Assembly (NCBI GenBank): GCA_963682175.1
Contig: OY821777.1
Span: 13,536,001-13,600,000, forward strand
From: Triglochin maritima
Lineage: Eukaryota > Streptophyta > Magnoliopsida > Alismatales > Juncaginaceae
Length of the DNA stretch: 64,000 nucleotides
Reading direction: 5' to 3'
Both the position numbers and the translations under genes were made by a program. Positions 48,572 to 58,689 of the stretch are shown here, piece by piece. The notes under the pieces were generated by a model. That model was not told the origin of the DNA and ran no database searches. It saw only the letters and a list, made by a program, of their open reading frames with translations. Position 1 is the stretch's first letter. Every line of letters begins with the position of its first letter.

Positions 48572-49100
48572 TGTAACGTCCCGTCTTCGAACCCGCATTG
48601 AGCCCAGGTCCCGGTCCGTCACCAATGTGCTCACTGACCCACAACACCCACCTATTGCTACAAAACTTAAGTTGGTAAGTGTTATGGTAGTGAGTTCATG
48701 TCTTTATATCCCACCCCAACATTCTCATGTTAAGCAATGTGAGACTAAACTTGGGGGTTTTACAACCTACCCCACTTGAACACCTGACGTCCTCGTCAGG
48801 GTCAAGCCACTCAGTCACCAGGTGTTGTGAGATTCTAGAGGTGGCTCCCACCCTTTAGGTGTAGCACTTAGTTACCACAATTCTGGCTGGTTCAGGCTCT
48901 GATACCATCTGTAACGTCCCGTCCCCAAACCCGCATCGAGCTCGGGTCCAGGTCCGTCACTCATGTGCCCACTGGCCCACAACACCCACCTATTGTCACA
49001 AAACTTAAGTTGGTAAGTGGTATGGTAGTGGACTCATGCCTTTATCTCACCCTAACATTCTCATGTTAAGCAACGTAGGATTAAACTTGGGAATTTTACA
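48572..49100 (-). mobile_element. Complete TRIM in polygalacturonase intron 2
   Basis: Direct repeats 48572-48766 and 48910-49100 (195 and 191 bp) start TGTAACGTCCCGTC and end TTTTACA. The 143 bp interior carries TGGTATCAGAGCC on the minus strand (48895-48907) as primer site and a short purine-rich region near the other LTR. ATTTC flanks both sides (48567-48571, 49101-49105). The solo LTR at 34835-35031 is from the same family. The LTRs differ by several substitutions, so it is older than the copia insertion. Confidence 0.93.
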
Positions 49101-49936
49101 ATTTCTCTCCTCTTTTTTACTTTTCTTTCCTTAATTTGCTATTCAGACGACATAAATGACATTTTTGTTCCTTGATTTTCTTCCATAGTTGTTATCCAAG
49201 CATACTATTAAGCGAGAAATAGTAGGCACAATTTTCTTATAATCGAACCAATATTAGATTTATTATTCTTGTTGTTTCAGCTGGATGGTACGATTGTCGC
49301 TCCGACGAGTTCGGCCAAGTGTGGTAAGGGCTTGCTGCAGTGGTTAGAGTTCACCAAGCTGGATGGTATCACCATCCAAGGCAGTGGAATTGTGGAAGGG
49401 AAGGGGTCAGTGTGGTGGGGCAACTCTATGTTGGACAATCAGCTTAATGAACTAGTAAGTCTGGAAGATTAGATATTTTCTTGCAATAAATAAAGGGAAA
49501 TTGCCTCCCTCATGTTTTTCTAAGCTAGTAACCAATACAATTATTTTATTTACAGTAAGTGCAATTCTAATCTCATTGTAATTTTATGGGCATTGTAAAA
49601 TAGTGATTTATACGGTCACTATATTTATTATGTATTTTTTATAGTCATTTTTACGGAAATCTTGTGTTTGAGCACTTTTTTTTCTTCAAATATAACGAGC
49701 ACTTAGGTCAATTAATGTATCTCATCTATATAGATACAATTATAAGATTGATTCGGTTGAAAACTAGTGAGCAGATATTATAACTGTTAAGTTTGTTTGT
49801 TTGTTTGAACGACAGATTAACAGCTCTACGAGGCAGATGCCGCACACAAGGCCAACAGTGAAATTTCTGATATCTTCCAAACACAAACATGTTATTCTAT
49901 TGCTTGCAAATTATTACATCAAGTTTGCAGGCGGTA

Positions 49937-50002
49937 CACTAGTGCAGAATTGGCTTTACTCGTCGCCCAATAGACGTCGGCCGTTACAACAACCGTCGTC
50001 TA
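49937..50002. mobile_element. Possible CACTA-derived fragment in polygalacturonase exon 5
   Basis: 66 bp beginning CACTAGTGCAGAATTGGC sit between two GTA triplets (49934-49936, 50003-50005), the 3 bp duplication size of CACTA elements. The interior has GACGTCGGCC and CCGTCGTC words typical of CACTA ends. The right end does not mirror the left well, so this is either a deletion derivative or a chance resemblance. It adds a stop codon to the exon. Confidence 0.4.
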
Positions 50003-50214
50003 GTATGATTTTATGGTAGCAACGATGTGAGCGTTTCTGGCATAACGATCCAAAACAGCCCGAAATGCCATCTCAAGTTCGACAACTGCGACAACGTATT
50101 CGACGTAAGCATTTCGGCTCCAGGAGACAGCCCAAACACTGATGGCATTCACTTGCAGAATTCCCAGAACGTGCTCATCCGTGGAGCTCAGATTGGCTCC
50201 GGTAATATTGCTAC

Positions 50215-52192
50215 TGTAATAACCTAAACTAAACATCTTAATTAACTAAACCTAAACCTAATTAACCCTAATTAATCCTGCATGGAGAGGTGGAGGTGTT
50301 GGACATGTGGAGGTTGAGGTGGATGGCTTTGGTTGGTTGAGTTTTAGGTTAAGTGTGATTGGATGAGGTGTAGGTGGATTTGGCTATTTAAGGTGATGTT
50401 GTTAAGAGATAAGGGTTTGGTCGTTTCTTTCATCATTGCTTGTTATCAGAGAGTGAGAGGAGGTGAACGTCGGAGAAGAAGAAGGAGGTGAAGTAGAAGA
50501 AGAGGAGAAGAAGGAGAAGAAGGAAGAAGAAGAGGAGTGAAGTGACTCAAGCTTGGGAGGCTTCTTCAACCGTCAAAAAGGTATGCCAAATCTTCATTAT
50601 AACTCACTTGTGCCTTGTGAGTGTTGGGGATCGACGTTGGTGTCGAATTCCCCGTCGGAATTCAACCAATTCAGAGGTTGAAGACGACGATCGGTCGACC
50701 GGTGCCTGTGGGCAGTCGACCGATCCTATTATTATATTGTTGTTTACCCGCGAACGGTCGAACAATGTCGTTAGACGGTCGACCGTTATGCCAGATTTGT
50801 GCGGGAAAAAGGGGATATACTGTTATCGGTCGAACGGGACCACTTAGCCGGTCGACCGAATAACGATGAGAATGGGTCGGTTGGGGATTTTGACTTATTA
50901 AACGGTCGAACGTCCTTTACCTTGTTCGACCGATCCATTCGATGCTAAGTCGGTTGGGAGCTTTGACCATCAAAACGGTCGACCGCTCTTTAACTCTCGG
51001 TCGACCGACTGAGCATTTAATTAAGCGGTAGAGTGCTTGTGTTGTTTCGGTCGAACTGTATTTCAGTTCCGGTCGACCGAACGAGACTTGGGCAAAATAT
51101 TGAAATCCCTGTTATCGGTCGAACGTCCCCTTGGTTCGACCGGTCGGATATATATATTATATAAAATTGTATAGCGTAGACCTTCCAAACGGTCGACCGC
51201 TAGATGACTTTTGTTCGACCGATTGGTCGGTATTTTCGGTTGGCGTGGTTCGACCGGTAGAATTGTTTGCACAGTACTGTGTACTGTGTGGGGGACCGGT
51301 CGACCGGTGTGCTTGTAGCGGTCGACCGATCTGCCACAGGTTGGTGGATTTATCCACACGCGATCCGTCGATGTCAGGTCGACTACCGGCTCCGAGGCGA
51401 CGGTCGATTACCGGCTTTGAGAGCTACGGATTTCACCTTCGACGAAGGCGTATTATTGTTGTACCTTTTTCCTCTCTTACCGAGCGGGGTGTGAGGGATG
51501 TGTACCGTAAACCTTGGGCAGTTTGCGAGGGTTTAGCGGTAGGCCGAGGATGTTCCGGCAGGGTGCGCGCTAGGCGACTCTTGGGGGAGCAGTGGCTGTC
51601 GTCTGACCCGAGTTGTGTATTCGGCGGGCTGACTCGCTCCTTGGGTGCGGCGTGTACCAGGGGTTCCTTCCTGCACTTTTTGGGGAGCAGTGGTGTCGAC
51701 TGACCCTTGTGAGGCAGCGGTGGACTGACTTGACCCTAGTGGCAGGAGTGGTTCAGTGCCGCGGAGGCGGTGAGGGCATTATTGTGGGCCCGAGGCGGAT
51801 GATCATGTGCATAGCATTGCATTGTCTTTAATTCCTTTTTATATTTTAGGAGGTTTGGTATACGGGGTTCCTGTAGGGAACTCAGGCATGTTTGTTGTTT
51901 GCATTTCAGGTAGCGAGCAGGGTTAGAGTTTGAGGTGGTGACCGAGGACGGTGCCCCCGAGATCGGATCCTGTAGTTGTCTTCTTTTTTTTGAGGTGATT
52001 ACATGTTGTATAGTTTTTGTTGTAATCTCAGTCAGTCGGTATAGTATGTATAGTTGACTTCCACGTGGGTCTGTACCTGATATAGTTTATATATATATAT
52101 ATATGTTGGTTTATTCCCGTGACGTGCCCAGTGTTGACCGTTGACGGTCTTTGTTATTGTTTAAATTTTCCGCTGTTTTCGGGTACGTTACA
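50215..52192 (+). mobile_element. 2.0 kb LTR-like non-coding element in polygalacturonase intron 5
   Basis: Ends TGTAATAACC and GGGTACGTTACA with the perfect 5 bp duplication GCTAC (50210-50214, 52193-52197). Plan as in 12122-14332: CCTAAAC-rich start, TATA-like TATTTAA (50385-50391), purine-rich leader, candidate donor AAG|GTATGC (50581), CGGTCGACCG array (50692-51328), candidate acceptor GCATTTCAG (ending 51909) and the shared block GGTGACCGAGGACGG after it. Outside these landmarks it has diverged strongly from the other copy. Probable solo LTR or non-autonomous element; no protein domain found. Confidence 0.85.
50692..51328. repeat. Array of paired CGGTCGACCG palindromes (array 3)
   Basis: Nine exact GGTCGACCG plus about ten variants (GGTCGAACG, GTTCGACCG). 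Pairs with 10-12 nt spacers are frequent, for example GTGTGCTTGTAG, CTCTTTAACTCT and GGACCACTTAGC. Confidence 0.92.
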
Positions 52193-53010
52193 GCTACTCT
52201 CAATGGATTGAGTCGGATCGGGTTGATCGGATTAGAATGAGTCCGATTACCAAGATTCTTTACAACCATTCCTATAAATTTTCATATTAAGCATTTTCAA
52301 TTTCTCAATTTTAGTAACTCGTGTGTAGTTGTGGATCTGATCAAACTTGATTCGAGCCGGAGAATGGGGCGGTCATAAATGGTATTAGAACCATTATCTG
52401 ACAAAATGGTGGGAAATAAATGCTAGACATGAAGTGGAATTGAGCCAACATTAGTTTCGGTAACACTTGGTTGAAAGATTGACAATGCTAAATGTCCAAA
52501 TGAGTTAGCTCATGGTACTTAATTGTAGTCGACATGAGTCTACTACCATGAGTACTTTTAAGTAATAAAATCATTTTTGACGGGCAAATTCAGGGATGAT
52601 AAGGTGAATGAGGAAGGGTCAAGTCAAGTTTTTATTTGTCGATCGATGCAAGACGTATGATCATAAAAATATTACAAAGTCTCTGCTTTTGTGATGGATT
52701 CATTTGTCTTGTTTTTGTGAGCCATTCATGTTATTGAAATGTACGATTTAGATTTTCAATTATATTAAAAATTAGAAAATTATTTGAAGAAACATGGCGC
52801 TCAAGGGACGAAAGAATCCCGGTTCATAATTAACAACGACTGATTAAGGATAATTAATGTTGTGTTTTGTGGTGGGACAGGAGTTGATTGTGTGTCAATA
52901 CAAACTGGGTGCTCCAACATCAACATCCACTGTAGGATTCTAGACTAATCCTAATCCTAATTGTGCTTTGTGGTTGATTAGGTGGTGATTAGAGGGGATT
53001 AGAGATGGAT

Positions 53011-53186
53011 GGCTGAGATTGAGAGGAGATGGATGAAGGGCTAGGATGGTGTGGATTGGATGAGGGGTGGAGATTGATGGATGGATGGATGGATGGATGG
53101 CTGAGATTGAGAGGAGATGGATGAAGGGCTAGGATGGTGTGGATTGGATGAGGGGTGGAGATTGATGGATGGATGGATGGTTGAGA
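53011..53186 (+). repeat. 88 bp tandem duplication with GGAT microsatellite
   Basis: Two nearly identical units (53011-53098, 53099-53186) starting GGCTGAGATTGAGAGG (the second GG overlaps the GGAT tract) and ending in a GGAT run. It lies in the 5' part of the truncated element. Confidence 0.88.
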
Positions 53187-53635
53187 TTAGAGGAGGAGGA
53201 GGAGATATTTATTGGTGAGCTCTCTCTCTCTCCCTCTCTCTCTTGCGACACTCTCTCCCTCACATTTCTCTCTCTCACAGAGGTGATCTCCGGCGTGGTG
53301 GTGGTGACCTCCGGCGAAGTGAAGATCGGCTCCGGTTAGTTGGTGGAGGTGAGTAGCGTGGGGTGTGTGTTCATCCCTTTTGAGTTGGTTTTCTCTCCCT
53401 CGACCTAACTCGTGTGCTGGGGTGGTGGTTGTTTGGTGGAGGTCGTCGGAGGTGGATTCGTGAGTGTGGATCGTCGAGGAGGAGTGGATCGTCGTTTGGA
53501 CGCGAGGGTCGTCGACGGATCGTGATTTGGGGAGGCGCGCTCGTGGAGGCGTCGTCGTGGTTCTTCTAAGGTCTCTTCAGACCTTTAGGTATGTCAAGCT
53601 CGCTCACTTAATTACCGTGAGTATTTGGAAGTCGA

Positions 53636-54116
53636 CGGTAGACCGTTCAGCTCGTCGCGAGTAAACATGCAGCAGATTTCACTGCCTGATCGGTCGACCG
53701 GTTTGTGCAAACGGTCGACCGTTCGTGAAGAGAATTCGGGCTCTGCCTCAAATCGGTCGAACGATGCCTGTGGGGCGGTCGACCGATCGTGCATAGGAGG
53801 CAAGTCTGGAGAGATTCGGTCGACCGGGTCCCCTTTGCCGGTCGACCGTGTGCACTGTCTTAAGTCGGTTGGGGGGCGTAGACTATCTAAACGGTCGACC
53901 GCTCTTTGATCTCGTCCGACCGTGACTTAAGTGGACTTGTGGTCGGTTCGACCGAATGTGGGTTCGATCGACCGGACCTGCGTGTTGAGCGTGAGAACGC
54001 TCTGGCTGAAATCGGTCGACCGAGGAGGTCTCGACGTTCGACCGGTTTTAGGACGAGAGTGAGGGATTATTCCCTGGACTGATTCGGTCGACCGAGATGT
54101 GCTCGGCGTTCGACCG
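53636..54116. repeat. Array of paired CGGTCGACCG palindromes (array 4)
   Basis: Eight exact GGTCGACCG and about seven variants in 481 bp. Typical pairs have spacers ATGCCTGTGGGG, GGTCCCCTTTGC, AGGAGGTCTCGA and AGATGTGCTCGG, all 12 nt. Confidence 0.92.
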
Positions 54117-54147
54117 AGAGTGAGGAAATTGGTATGTACTAAACTTC

Positions 54148-56137
54148 ATCGAAGCTCATAACCATCACTTTGCAACTCCAAATAAAAGACATTACTTCAG
54201 AAACAATAGAAGCATTAGCCCTGAAAAAGCTTCTTTATTGGAGAAAATGTCGAGTGCTAATATTCCAACAGTTAACCAAGCAGTCCATCTTGAAAAGGAA
54301 AGTGGAGGGTATAATAAGATGGGTTGTACAGTTCAAGATATACGAAATCTGAAGTCAATCCAGAGGAAAGACAATGATGGCTATGATGTGGACATGATAT
54401 TGGAACATTTTGTTAAAAGGAAAGAGTTTGACAATAGCTTCTTCTATTCTTATAGAATTGATGAAAATGGCAGCTTGACTCACTTGTTTTGGGCAGACGG
54501 AATAGCAAAGCAGAACTACCAATTGTTTGGTGAAGCCATCACTTTTGACACAACATATTGCACAAACAGATATTTGATGGTCTTTGCAGCATTTTGTGGG
54601 GTAAACCATCATCGCAGTACAGTTTTCTTTGGAACAGCCTTCATGATAAATGAAACTACAGAGACATTTGAATGGTTGTTTTCAACATTTAAAAAATGTA
54701 TGGGAAGTGTACCTCCTGCAATAGTTACTGATCAAGATCCTTCAATTAATTCAGCTTTATCTTCAGAATTCCCAAATGTAGTTCATAGATTTTGTGTATG
54801 GCATATTATGGATAAAGTGAAGAAGAAAATTGGAAACATTAACAACAAAGGTAGATTTCTAACAAGAATGAGTGATTGTGTGTATCTTATTGAGACTCCA
54901 ACAAAGTTTGAGACAACTTGGATTTCAATAGTAGAAGAATATCAGCTTCAAGACAATGAATGGCTAAATTTGATGTTCAGCATACGAAAGAAGTGGGTTC
55001 CAGCTTACATGCAAGATACATTCTTTGTTGGTATGAGAAGTACACAAAGAAGCGAAGGGATGAATTCATTCATCAAACATAATGCAAATAGGAAAAATAC
55101 ATTGTTTGAGTTCATATGCAGGTATAAATTACATTAATAGTATCATTTTTTGGTCTAATGAACTTTATATGTATACTATTGTTGTTGTGTAACAAGAATA
55201 GTTGCATTTTAAAATGTTATGATTGTGTATTTAACTGATGTAGTAGTGTAAAAATCTGATAGAATTGTGTGTTTACTACAGGTTTGAAATGGCGTTGAAA
55301 TTCCAAAGAGAGAAAGAAAATAGATGGGACTTTGATAGTAGAGAAAGAATACCTCAATTCATCACAAGATGGGCAATGGAGAAACAAATGGCCAACATTT
55401 ATACATTGAATATCTTCAAGCTCTTCCAAAATCAATTGGATAAATCTTTGTCGTGTAACGTCAAGATTGGAAGGTCAGATCCAAATTCAGTTATTTACTT
55501 TGTAACAAATATAGATGATGATTTTGTTTCTATTAGAGAGGTGATATATTATAACGAAGAAATAAGAGCTTCCTGTGAATGCTGTTTGTTGGAGTTTGAA
55601 GGAATACCTTGTATGCATATATTGGCAGTGTTGAAGCATCTAGAATGCAGAGAATTACCATCTCTGTATATATTGGACAGATGGAGAAAAGGAATAAAAG
55701 ATGGAATTAGACTTCCCATTTATGATGGAGATAGTAGTAGTTCATCTCACAATACACATATGAAGAAATTGAGCAAGATATCCTTTGAATTGTTACATGA
55801 AGCTTCCAAAAATGAAGAAATTTATGCAGTTGTTGAAAAAGCATTGTCAGGTGCTATGATAGAAGTGCACAAGATAAAATCTACTTCAGCAAGTCAGAAT
55901 GAAATTCCTAATCTGAGAAAGGATGAAACAGAAGTTCAAGTCCTCCAACCAAGAAAGTTCAAGACAAAAGGAAGTGGTCAAAGTGGAAGGCCAAAGGCGG
56001 GAACTACACGACTAAAATCTGTTGTGGAAAAGAAATTGAGGCAATGCAAGTTCTGTATGAAGTATGAAACACATGACATTCGCAATTGTCCTAAGAGAAA
56101 ACAAAGAGATGATACTAAAAAAGCCATACAAGATTGA
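54148..56137 (+). CDS. FAR1-related / MULE-type transposase-like protein, 5'-truncated
   Basis: Two exons, 54148-55121 and 55282-56137, joined at AG|GTATAA and ACAG|G in consistent phase. The frame opens inside the FAR1 zinc-binding region (EAHNHHFATPNKRH), so most of that domain is missing. The transposase-like core keeps its acidic residues: FDTTY, TDQD and RSEGMNS, with a C..H motif in CVWHIM. A SWIM zinc finger follows (CECCLLEFEGIPCMH), then a basic tail with CKFCMKYETHDIRNC. FAR1/FRS proteins are light-signalling transcription factors derived from MULE transposases; an intact catalytic triad also fits a real transposase. No start codon or promoter remains upstream. Confidence 0.85.
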
Positions 56138-56341
56138 AGTCTACATGTAATTAAGTTCCAATTCAGGAAACTTGAAATTTATACATTGATGTATCAACTA
56201 TATATTGCATATGATATATTCGTTAGTTAGAAATTGCTTACATGTGTAGACTTCTATCGTATTATAAATAACGATTGCTTGACAGATTTTTAGAAATGAT
56301 TTTGTTGCTTGACAGTTTTTTTCTGAAGGAGTTGTTGCGTT

Positions 56342-57420
56342 TGTGTAATAAAAGGATATCATTGTGTATTGAAACCATATGTTGGTGTAGTAAACGTGTA
56401 CTATTGTGTAGTGAACGCATATAGATGTGTATTCACTTGAAATTTTCTTTAAGAAGTAATGCAGTTTTGTAGTCTTCCATTTTTTTGCTATCTCAAACAT
56501 GTTTCAGACCTCTCTCTCTGAACTTGTGTAATAAAATGATATCATTGTGTATTGAAACGATATGTTGGTGCATTAAACATATAATATTATGTAGTGAACA
56601 CATATAGATGTGTATTCACCTGAAGTTTTATTTAAGAAAGTGATGAAGTATTGTAGAGTCTTCCATTTCATTTCTCTCCAAAATCTTTCAGACTTCTCTC
56701 TCTCTGAACTTGTGTAATAAAATGATATCATTGTGTATTGAAATTATATGTTGGTGTATTAAACATATACTATTATGTAATGAACACATATAGATGTGTA
56801 TTCACTTGAAATTTTATTTAAGAAAGTGATGAAGTATTGTAGAGTCTTACATTTCATTTCTATCTCCAACATCTCTTAAACCTCTCTCTCTCTCTTTCCT
56901 ATAGAAAAACATGCAACACATCTCTCTCAACTAGGCATCCCCTACTATAGATTTTTATAAATGATTTTGTTGTTGCTTGACAGATTTTTATGAAGGAGTT
57001 GTTGAGCTTGTGTAATAAAATGATTTCATTGTGTATTGAAACGATATGTCGGTGTATTAAACATATAATATTATGTAGTGAACACATATAGATGTGTATT
57101 CACTTGAAGTTTTATTTAAGAAAGTGATGAAGTATTGTAGAGTCTTCCATTTCATTTATATCTCCAACATCTCTTAAACCTCTCTCTCTCTCTTTCCTAT
57201 AGAAAAACATGAAACACATCTCTCTCAACTAGGCATCCCCTACTATAGATTTTTATAAATGATTTTGTTGTTGCTTGACAGATTTTTATGAAGGAGTTGT
57301 TGAGCTTGTGTAATAAAATGATATCATTGTGTATTGAAACGATATGTTGGTGTATTAAACGTATACTATTGTGTAGTGAACACATATAGCTGTGTATTCA
57401 CTTGAAGTTTTATTTAAGAA
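56342..57420. repeat. Tandem repeat of 180-300 bp units after the FAR1-like gene
   Basis: Five copies begin TGTGTAATAAAATGAT or close variants at 56342, 56525, 56711, 57009 and 57307 (steps 183, 186, 298, 298). Each contains three to four shorter units of about 20 bp built on GTGTATTRAAC, then a CT-rich part. The 298 bp forms add a segment with CTACTATAGATTTTTATA. Confidence 0.9.
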
Positions 57421-58689
57421 AGTGATGCAGTTTTGTAGTCTTCCATTTCATTTCTATCTCCAACATCTCTCAGACCTCTCTCTCTCTCTCTCTATCTCTT
57501 TCCTATAAAAATACAAGCAACACATCTCCTCTGTCTCAAACATGAATATACACTACTCTATGAATATAGAATGTGCCGGGAATTGCGATGTGTATTGAAA
57601 CAGTTGCAGATCCACGTGAATTTGATGAACAAGCATTTCAACGAGCAGATCGAAGTGTGTAAAATTGCAAAGTTCAACATCAATTACAAATTTCAAAAAG
57701 GAACTGGAGATATTTACGAGTTTTAACATCTCTTAATGATGTTGTAGGAATAAGAACGGTAAACCTCTAATAAGTTAATTTAAGCTTCTCGTCATAATAC
57801 ATAAATGTTGATTTAATTTCATACAATCATGCATATAAGATAGGAAAGGAAATAAGATTTAATTAGCTGTAACTCTAACATCACCATAGTACCATACAGG
57901 TTGAACCACAAACACTGTAAACATGAACAGTTGACGGAAATGACATATTCATCTATATCACATGTAAAGCCTGAGAAACATATGCAACCACTTTATACAA
58001 CATTCCTCTGATTGTAACCTAACATGTTACAAGAAATAACACCTGAATTACGGTTTCATCTGATCGTTGTAGACTTCCACAGTGCGAAAACTTCATAAGT
58101 AGCGTTATGTTGTATGAAACACCAAAAAACACCAAAAAATACAAGCCCGAGAGACAATTTAAGAGGAGGTTGTAAGTTGTAACGTTTCTTCGGATTTGTC
58201 TGTCGTCTTCCCCTAGACCAAAGGAATATACAAATTATCATTTCATTTAACATCAACCAACTTCAAGTTGTAAGTTGTAATAAAACCCTGCTGCAGCTGT
58301 AGCCAAAGAACAGGAAAAAAAATTGTATTATAGATATGTATTCTTGATCTAGATTTATTATAACCAAAATATTTTGGCCAGCATGTTTGGTAAATTTGTA
58401 ACATGAATACAATAGTTTAATACATCAGCATAATAGAAATACAATAGTTTAATACACAAACATAACACTTACATACACAAAAATACATTAATAAAACATA
58501 ACGGTACTATTACAATACATAACTACAATGGTTCAATAGACAGTTGTCCTAGTACAATACTTAACTACACTAGTTCAATACATGACTATTATTTTTGTAC
58601 TATCATCATAGGGCAAGCGGTACATCAAAAACAAGAAAAGAAAATACTGAGCAAATAAATCATTAAACTCCAAACCTGTATTATAAGTG
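57421..58689. other. Gap between convergent FAR1-like and ULP1-like genes
   Basis: No gene recognised. The stretch 58380-58600 holds about ten degenerate copies of AATAGTTTAATACAC-type words, the reverse complement of the short units at 56342-57420. The rest is AT-rich. Confidence 0.6.

Larger units (their letters stand above)
42507..52930 (+). pseudogene. Polygalacturonase (GH28), disrupted by transposons
   Basis: Exons: 42507-42569 plus 47482-47781 (one exon split by Copia), 48244-48375, 49281-49454, 49816-49857, 49931-50201 and 52881-52930, then lost. Across the Copia the frame rejoins exactly. It begins MGGFNLKATIFSLFFLVILI, a signal peptide, followed by a His/Asn repeat and a Pro-rich linker. 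GH28 motifs are VLNFGAKGDG, GTIVAP, ITIQNSP and SPNTDGIHLQNSQNV. The next motif reads GVDC where the family has GDDC, so one catalytic Asp is missing. A stop TAG (49940-49942) lies in a CACTA-like insert and TGA (50006-50008) replaces a codon before FYGSNDV. Intron 2 starts GC (48376). The C-terminal motifs are absent after 52930. The family cuts pectin in the cell wall. Confidence 0.88.
52931..54139 (+). mobile_element. Truncated LTR-like element of the palindrome-array family
   Basis: It starts TGTAGGATTCTAG directly after the polygalacturonase codons for NINIH, so it entered exon 6. It shows the family plan: CCTAATCC words, a TATA-like GATATTTATT near 53204, a CT microsatellite (53220-53280), a candidate donor TTAG|GTATGTCAAG (53589) and a palindrome array. 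The 3' half, including acceptor and CGTTACA end, is missing. Sequence switches near 54130-54147 to the middle of a FAR1-like exon. A later insertion or rearrangement removed the rest. Confidence 0.7.

Noticed and set aside
48895..48907. TGGTATCAGAGCC as part of a tRNA gene
   Set aside because: It is only the primer-complement stretch next to an LTR; no cloverleaf around it. The same applies at 16925, 32064 and 47253.
50215..50280. Interstitial telomere repeat
   Set aside because: CCTAAAC-type words at the start of the LTR-like elements are degenerate and short, so base composition explains them as well.
51131..51703. 190-codon open frame
   Set aside because: It starts in the palindrome array of the LTR-like element and shows no domain or splice support.
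56198..57385. Minus-strand frames of 62-100 codons after the FAR1-like gene
   Set aside because: They repeat with the tandem unit and translate the short GTGTATTRAAC repeats.
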